Of a DNA stretch of 16,932 bases, positions 13,642 through 16,932 are shown piece by piece; position 1 is the first letter of the stretch, and every line of letters begins with the position of its first letter. The translations under genes were made by a program, and so were the position numbers. The stretch spans positions 1 to 16,932 of the forward strand of contig CALEXZ010000060.1 of assembly GCA_937926195.1 (NCBI GenBank). The letters run 5' to 3'. The DNA is from an uncultured Actinomyces sp. GTDB taxonomy: Bacteria > Actinomycetota > Actinomycetes > Actinomycetales > Actinomycetaceae. A model generated the notes under the pieces. The model was not told where the DNA came from, made no database searches, and saw only the letters and a program-made list of their open reading frames with translations.

Positions 13642-14445
13642 ATGAGCACACCCCGTCGCGTGCCCGCTACCGCCACCGGCAGCGAGGACAGGCCCCACCC
13701 CTGGCGCCGCTGCCAGGTCGTACCCCACCGTGGGGGCGCCGGCGAGGTGCCCGAGAACACGTGGAGCGCCGTCGAGCACGTCGTGGAGCTGGGGCTGGCG
13801 TGGCTGGAGACGGACCTGCGCGCCACCCGCGACGGCGTCGTCATCCTCGCCCACGACCCCGACCTCGCGCGCACGACCGGGGACCCGCGTGCCATCGCGG
13901 ACCTCAGCTGGGACGAGCTGTCGACCGTGGACGCCGGTGACGGGCGGGCGCCGGTGCGCCTGGACGAGGTGCTCGACGCCTACCCGGACCTCATGCTCAA
14001 CGTGGACCTCAAGGAGTCCGCCGTCGTGCAGGGCGCCATCCAGGCGGTGCGTGCCGCCGACGCCCTGGAGCGGGTGCGTTTCGCCTCCTTCTCGGGGCGC
14101 CGCCTGGCGGTCCTGCGCCGTCAGGAGCCGCGCGCCCGGACCTCCCTGGGGGTCAGCGACGTCGCCAGCCTCATGGTCATCGCTGAGCTGGGTGTCATGA
14201 TGCCGCGCACCCGCTGGGGCTGGTCGCAGGACCGCTCGCGCACCGACTGCGTGCAGGTGCCCGTGGCCTACCACGGCGTCCCGGTCGTCACTGAGCGATT
14301 CGTCGCCGCCAGCCACCGTGCGGGCCTTGAGGTCCACGTGTGGACGATTGACGACCCCGCCCAGATGCGCAGCCTGGCGCAGATGCGCGTCGACGCCATC
14401 GTCACCGACGTGCCGACCCTCGCCCTTGGGGTCCTGGGGCGCTGA
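13642..14445 (+). CDS. Glycerophosphodiester phosphodiesterase
   Basis: A 267-residue GDPD enzyme that hydrolyses glycerophosphodiesters to sn-glycerol 3-phosphate and an alcohol, in phospholipid turnover. Catalytic and metal residues of the TIM-barrel family are in place: HRG at 29-31, PENT (37-40), ETD at 56-58, DGVVILAHD with catalytic H71, LNVDLK (119-124), and the closing VHVWTIDDPAQM and DAIVTDVP segments. There is no signal peptide, so it is the cytoplasmic (UgpQ-like) type. ATG 13642 lies 23 bp after the M23 stop with GGAG at 13632-13635. The frame is open further upstream inside the M23 gene, which is coincidence of GC content. Co-transcription with its neighbours is likely from spacing. 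Confidence 0.93.
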   Translation: MSTPRRVPATATGSEDRPHPWRRCQVVPHRGGAGEVPENTWSAVEHVVELGLAWLETDLRATRDGVVILAHDPDLARTTGDPRAIADLSWDELSTVDAGDGRAPVRLDEVLDAYPDLMLNVDLKESAVVQGAIQAVRAADALERVRFASFSGRRLAVLRRQEPRARTSLGVSDVASLMVIAELGVMMPRTRWGWSQDRSRTDCVQVPVAYHGVPVVTERFVAASHRAGLEVHVWTIDDPAQMRSLAQMRVDAIVTDVPTLALGVLGR

Positions 14446-14471
14446 GATCTCGACCAGGGGAGGAGACTCGT

Positions 14472-16241
14472 ATGAGCCCGCGCAATGTCAGCACCACCGA
14501 TCACGTGGCCACCACCCCCACCGCCGTGGCGACGCAGGAGACCGTCCGGGTCGAGACCGCGGCCGGGCCCGTGAGGGGCCTGTGGCGCCGGATCGTCTCC
14601 CACCCTCGGCGCCGCGGGCCCGAGCCCCGCTACACCCGCTCCGCCGCCTTCTACGCCATCCCCTACGCTGAGGCACCGGTGGGGGAGCACCGCTTCATGG
14701 CGCCGGTGCGCCGCGCGCCCTGGCAGGAGGAGCGCGACGCCCGCGTGCCGGGGCCGACGGCGCAGCGCGGCTCGGTCTTCGACGACCCCGCCATCCCCGA
14801 GCCCTCCGTGGCCGGCGACGACATCCTCACCCTCAACGTCTTCACCCCCGCCCCCGGTGAGGAGGGCGCCCGCCTGCCGGTCTTCGTGTGGATCCACGGC
14901 GGTGGCTGGACCTCCGGCTGCCACAACTCCCCGTGGTACGACGGCGCCGCCTTCAACCGTGACGGGGTGGTCACCGTCAGTGTCGCCTACCGCCTGGGCT
15001 TCGACGGCTACGGCTACGTCGAGGGCTCCGACGCCCCCTTCAACCGGGGCGTCCTCGACCAGGTCATGGCCTTGGAGTGGGTGCGTGAGAATATCGCCCG
15101 CTTCGGCGGCGACCCCGCCCGGGTGACCATCGGCGGGCAGAGCGCCGGCGGCGGCAACTCCATGGTCCTCATGACCGTGCCGCGGGCGCGGGGCCTGTTC
15201 CGAGCCGTCATCTCCCAGTCGGGCGCCGTCACCGACATGCCTGTGGGGCTCAACCGTGAGCGCGCCCGGGCGATGGCACAGGCCCTGGGTGTCGAGCCCA
15301 CCCTCGCCGGGCTGCGCACCGCCTCCTACGACGAGGTCTTCGCCGCCCAGAACGCGCTCACCGCCCAGGACGAGCGCGCCGAGGACGGCGGGGCCGGTGC
15401 CCTTGGCACCGACCCGGTTGAGGCCGTCGCCTCACGCCTGGGGGTGATGGGTCTGCCGGACACGGGCATCTCCTTCAGCCCCACGGTCGACGGCGAGGTG
15501 GTGCCCGCCCCCGTGGTCCAGGCGCTGCGCGAGGGGCACGGGGCCGACGTCGCCGTCCTGGCCGGGTCCACGACGCACGACTTCGTGTTCGCCGGACTCG
15601 GTTTCGCCGAGGCCATGGCCGGGCGTGACGTGCACCGCGTCCTCGTCGAGGGCGGCATCGACGAGGACATCGTCGACCGTCTGATCGCCGCGCACCCCGA
15701 GCACGCCGACGCCCCGCACCTGCTCCTGGGTGATGTCATCTCCGACACGATCTTCCACTGCCAGCTGGCCTCGTGGCTGCTGGCGCGCGACGCGCACGCC
15801 GTCGGCACCGGTGAGGCGGACGGGGCGCGTCCGGGCGGCGCTCTGGGCACCCGGGCGTCGGGGGAGGTGCGCGCGGGCTCTTGGGCCTTCGAGTTCTCCT
15901 ACACGGGCGGGCAGATGGGGATGGCCACACATTGCATGGACCTTCCCTTCACCTTCGACTGCCTGCTCGACCCCTACTGCGCGGGCCACACGCTGCCCGG
16001 CACCGCCCCGCAGGCGCTGGCCGACGCGATGCACGAGGCATGGGTGCGCTTCATCGAGACGGGAGAGTGCGCCTGGGAGCAGTGGGCCGCGGGCTCGGTG
16101 GGCAGGCGCTTCGGTGACGACCGCGGCGGCGCGCTCGTCGTCGCCGAGGACCGGGTCCTCTACGACACCGACCGGGACCTGGTGCTCCGCCGTCTCCACC
16201 CCCCGACGTCGTCGGCGCGCGGAGAGGTCGGCAACGAGTAA
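14472..16241 (+). CDS. Type-B carboxylesterase / para-nitrobenzyl esterase family
   Basis: A 589-residue alpha/beta-hydrolase that should cleave carboxylic esters. Visible landmarks: AFYAIPYAEAPVGEHRF (59-75), the oxyanion-hole HGGGW (142-146), ARFGGDPARVTIGGQSAGG with nucleophile S224 (209-227), and the catalytic-histidine segment ATHCMDLPFTF (485-495, H487). The acid is probably D370 in GSTTHD, which is less certain. There is no signal peptide, so it is expected in the cytoplasm. Length is slightly above the usual 500-550; residues 440-470 form a Gly/Ala-rich insertion just before the histidine segment. The start has a strong AGGGGAGGAG site at 14457-14466. It follows the GDPD gene by 26 bp. 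The substrate is unknown; family members act on many small esters. Confidence 0.93.
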   Translation: MSPRNVSTTDHVATTPTAVATQETVRVETAAGPVRGLWRRIVSHPRRRGPEPRYTRSAAFYAIPYAEAPVGEHRFMAPVRRAPWQEERDARVPGPTAQRGSVFDDPAIPEPSVAGDDILTLNVFTPAPGEEGARLPVFVWIHGGGWTSGCHNSPWYDGAAFNRDGVVTVSVAYRLGFDGYGYVEGSDAPFNRGVLDQVMALEWVRENIARFGGDPARVTIGGQSAGGGNSMVLMTVPRARGLFRAVISQSGAVTDMPVGLNRERARAMAQALGVEPTLAGLRTASYDEVFAAQNALTAQDERAEDGGAGALGTDPVEAVASRLGVMGLPDTGISFSPTVDGEVVPAPVVQALREGHGADVAVLAGSTTHDFVFAGLGFAEAMAGRDVHRVLVEGGIDEDIVDRLIAAHPEHADAPHLLLGDVISDTIFHCQLASWLLARDAHAVGTGEADGARPGGALGTRASGEVRAGSWAFEFSYTGGQMGMATHCMDLPFTFDCLLDPYCAGHTLPGTAPQALADAMHEAWVRFIETGECAWEQWAAGSVGRRFGDDRGGALVVAEDRVLYDTDRDLVLRRLHPPTSSARGEVGNE

Positions 16242-16331
16242 CGTGCCCCAGCGGCGTTCCAGTCCCTCGGCGTTGTGGATGGCTGGTGCAGACGGACTCC
16301 TGTCGACTGTCGCGATGGCATGATGGTTGGT

Positions 16332-16349
16332 GCTGGCAGGGAGGCCAGC
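16332..16349 (+). terminator. Small hairpin after the esterase gene
   Basis: GCTGGC (16332-16337), 6-nt loop AGGGAG, GCCAGC (16344-16349): a perfect 6-bp stem about 90 bp after the esterase stop. No T-run follows. It is the only clear dyad in the 195-bp gap before the lipoprotein gene. TTGACG at 16354-16359 could be a -35, but no good -10 lies 16-18 nt downstream. Confidence 0.3.
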
Positions 16350-16436
16350 GACATTGACGAAGAGTCCATCTGGGACAGTCCTGTGCCGTCTCGGTGACTT
16401 CTCCGCCTACCACTACTACCGCCAGGGAGCCAGACC

Positions 16437-16932
16437 ATGCGCGCAACGAAGCACCGAGTCCCTACCGCCGTGGCCGTCCTCGTGCTCACTGCGGCGCTCA
16501 GCGTCGTCGGCTGTGGGGCAAGCAGCCTGCGTTCCCAGGAGACCACTCCCGCCGACACCCCTACGGACACTGCGACCGTTGCAGAGACCGAGACGAGCTC
16601 CGAGCCGGAGCAGAGCGCCTCGGCGGCGGCCCAGCCCACACAGACGACGTCGACCAGCACGTGCGTGCAGGAGGACCACTCCTACGCGCCTGGCGGCTAC
16701 TGCCTGTACCCTGGCAAGGTCACCTGGCTCGACGGCGACGTCCTTCCCGTCGACCCGGCGACCCTGGACTGGACGGACGCCGACGCCGTCGCCCGTGCGT
16801 ACGTCATCACCGCCAACACGTGGGACTCCCGGGTCGACGTCTCAGGCTCCTACGCGTGGCGCAGGGCCCAGATCTTCGAGGAGACGGGCCGTACCGACCC
16901 CGACCCCACCGACCCCGACACCGCCAGGGGCT
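16437..16932 (+). CDS. Lipoprotein of unknown function (3' end outside the window)
   Basis: At least 165 residues, still open at the window edge. The N-terminus is a lipoprotein signal: MRATKHR, a hydrophobic stretch (about 8-24) and lipobox VVGC with lipidated C26, so the mature protein is anchored to the outer face of the membrane. Residues 27-78 are a Thr/Ser/Glu/Pro/Ala-rich linker typical of surface tethers. A domain then begins with two cysteines (CVQED, GGYCLYPG) that may form a disulfide, followed by TDADAVARAYVITANTWDS and SYAWRRAQIF, then an Asp/Pro/Thr-rich stretch at the edge. I do not recognise the family. AGGGAG at 16424-16429 is 7 nt before the ATG. Codon use is looser than in neighbouring genes, with more codons ending in T or A near the start. 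Confidence 0.82.
   Translation, partial: MRATKHRVPTAVAVLVLTAALSVVGCGASSLRSQETTPADTPTDTATVAETETSSEPEQSASAAAQPTQTTSTSTCVQEDHSYAPGGYCLYPGKVTWLDGDVLPVDPATLDWTDADAVARAYVITANTWDSRVDVSGSYAWRRAQIFEETGRTDPDPTDPDTARG

Noticed and set aside
12200..13651. 483-codon minus-strand frame opposite the M23 gene
   Set aside because: No recognisable motif, and the opposite strand has intact M23 zinc motifs and codon bias.
14472..16241. Secreted esterase
   Set aside because: The N-terminus (MSPRNVSTTDHVATTPTAVA) has no basic-hydrophobic signal or lipobox, so export is not supported.

Overview
The window is very GC-rich DNA (most third codon positions are G or C, with many GTG starts). Its markers point to an actinomycete: a SigR/RsrA thiol-stress sigma/anti-sigma pair, a 24-residue bL37-type ribosomal protein, and a fused E2-E1 2-oxoglutarate decarboxylase (Kgd). 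The overall feel is Actinomyces/Schaalia-like, but genus is an inference; no rRNA, tRNA, CRISPR or insertion sequence was seen.

Layout. 1-313: an array of 33-bp hairpin-bearing repeats, then two stacked promoter candidates. 314-1548 (+): sigR, rsrA (1-nt overlap) and a small bL37 gene. 1621-1658: an 18-bp-stem terminator facing the convergent ABC operon. 1753-4295 (-): a drug/antibiotic-type ABC exporter, ATPase then 12-helix-type permease with an ATGA overlap, divergent from a TetR regulator (4368-5051, +). 5163-5753 (-): an SGNH-fold protein lacking its catalytic residues. 5859-9734 (-): kgd. 10082-12474 (+): two overlapping CNNM/CBS membrane proteins of the CorC/HlyC/MpfA type. 12581-16241 (+): an anchored M23 peptidoglycan endopeptidase, a glycerophosphodiester phosphodiesterase and a type-B carboxylesterase, closely spaced. 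16437-end (+): the start of a lipoprotein that runs off the window.

How the genes fit together. The sigR block reads as a self-amplifying disulfide-stress switch: a SigH/SigR-type promoter motif (GGGAACA-N17-GTT) lies upstream of sigR, placed so that its transcript would start at an in-frame ATG at 197 and yield a 39-residue longer isoform, while a housekeeping-like TAGGCT box lies just before the short-form ATG at 314. This resembles the sigR/sigR' arrangement known in Streptomyces. The TetR/ABC pair is a standard locally regulated efflux module. Kgd is core 2-oxoglutarate metabolism. The CNNM pair, M23 enzyme, GDPD and esterase concern membrane ion balance, cell wall and lipid turnover; they share a direction but I see no single pathway.

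This is mostly ordinary chromosomal sequence. The items most worth a second look are the predicted long SigR isoform, the catalytically dead SGNH protein, the mutually exclusive hairpins in the bL37 leader, and the repeated use of apparently leaderless starts (TANNNT about 7-8 nt before ATG/GTG).
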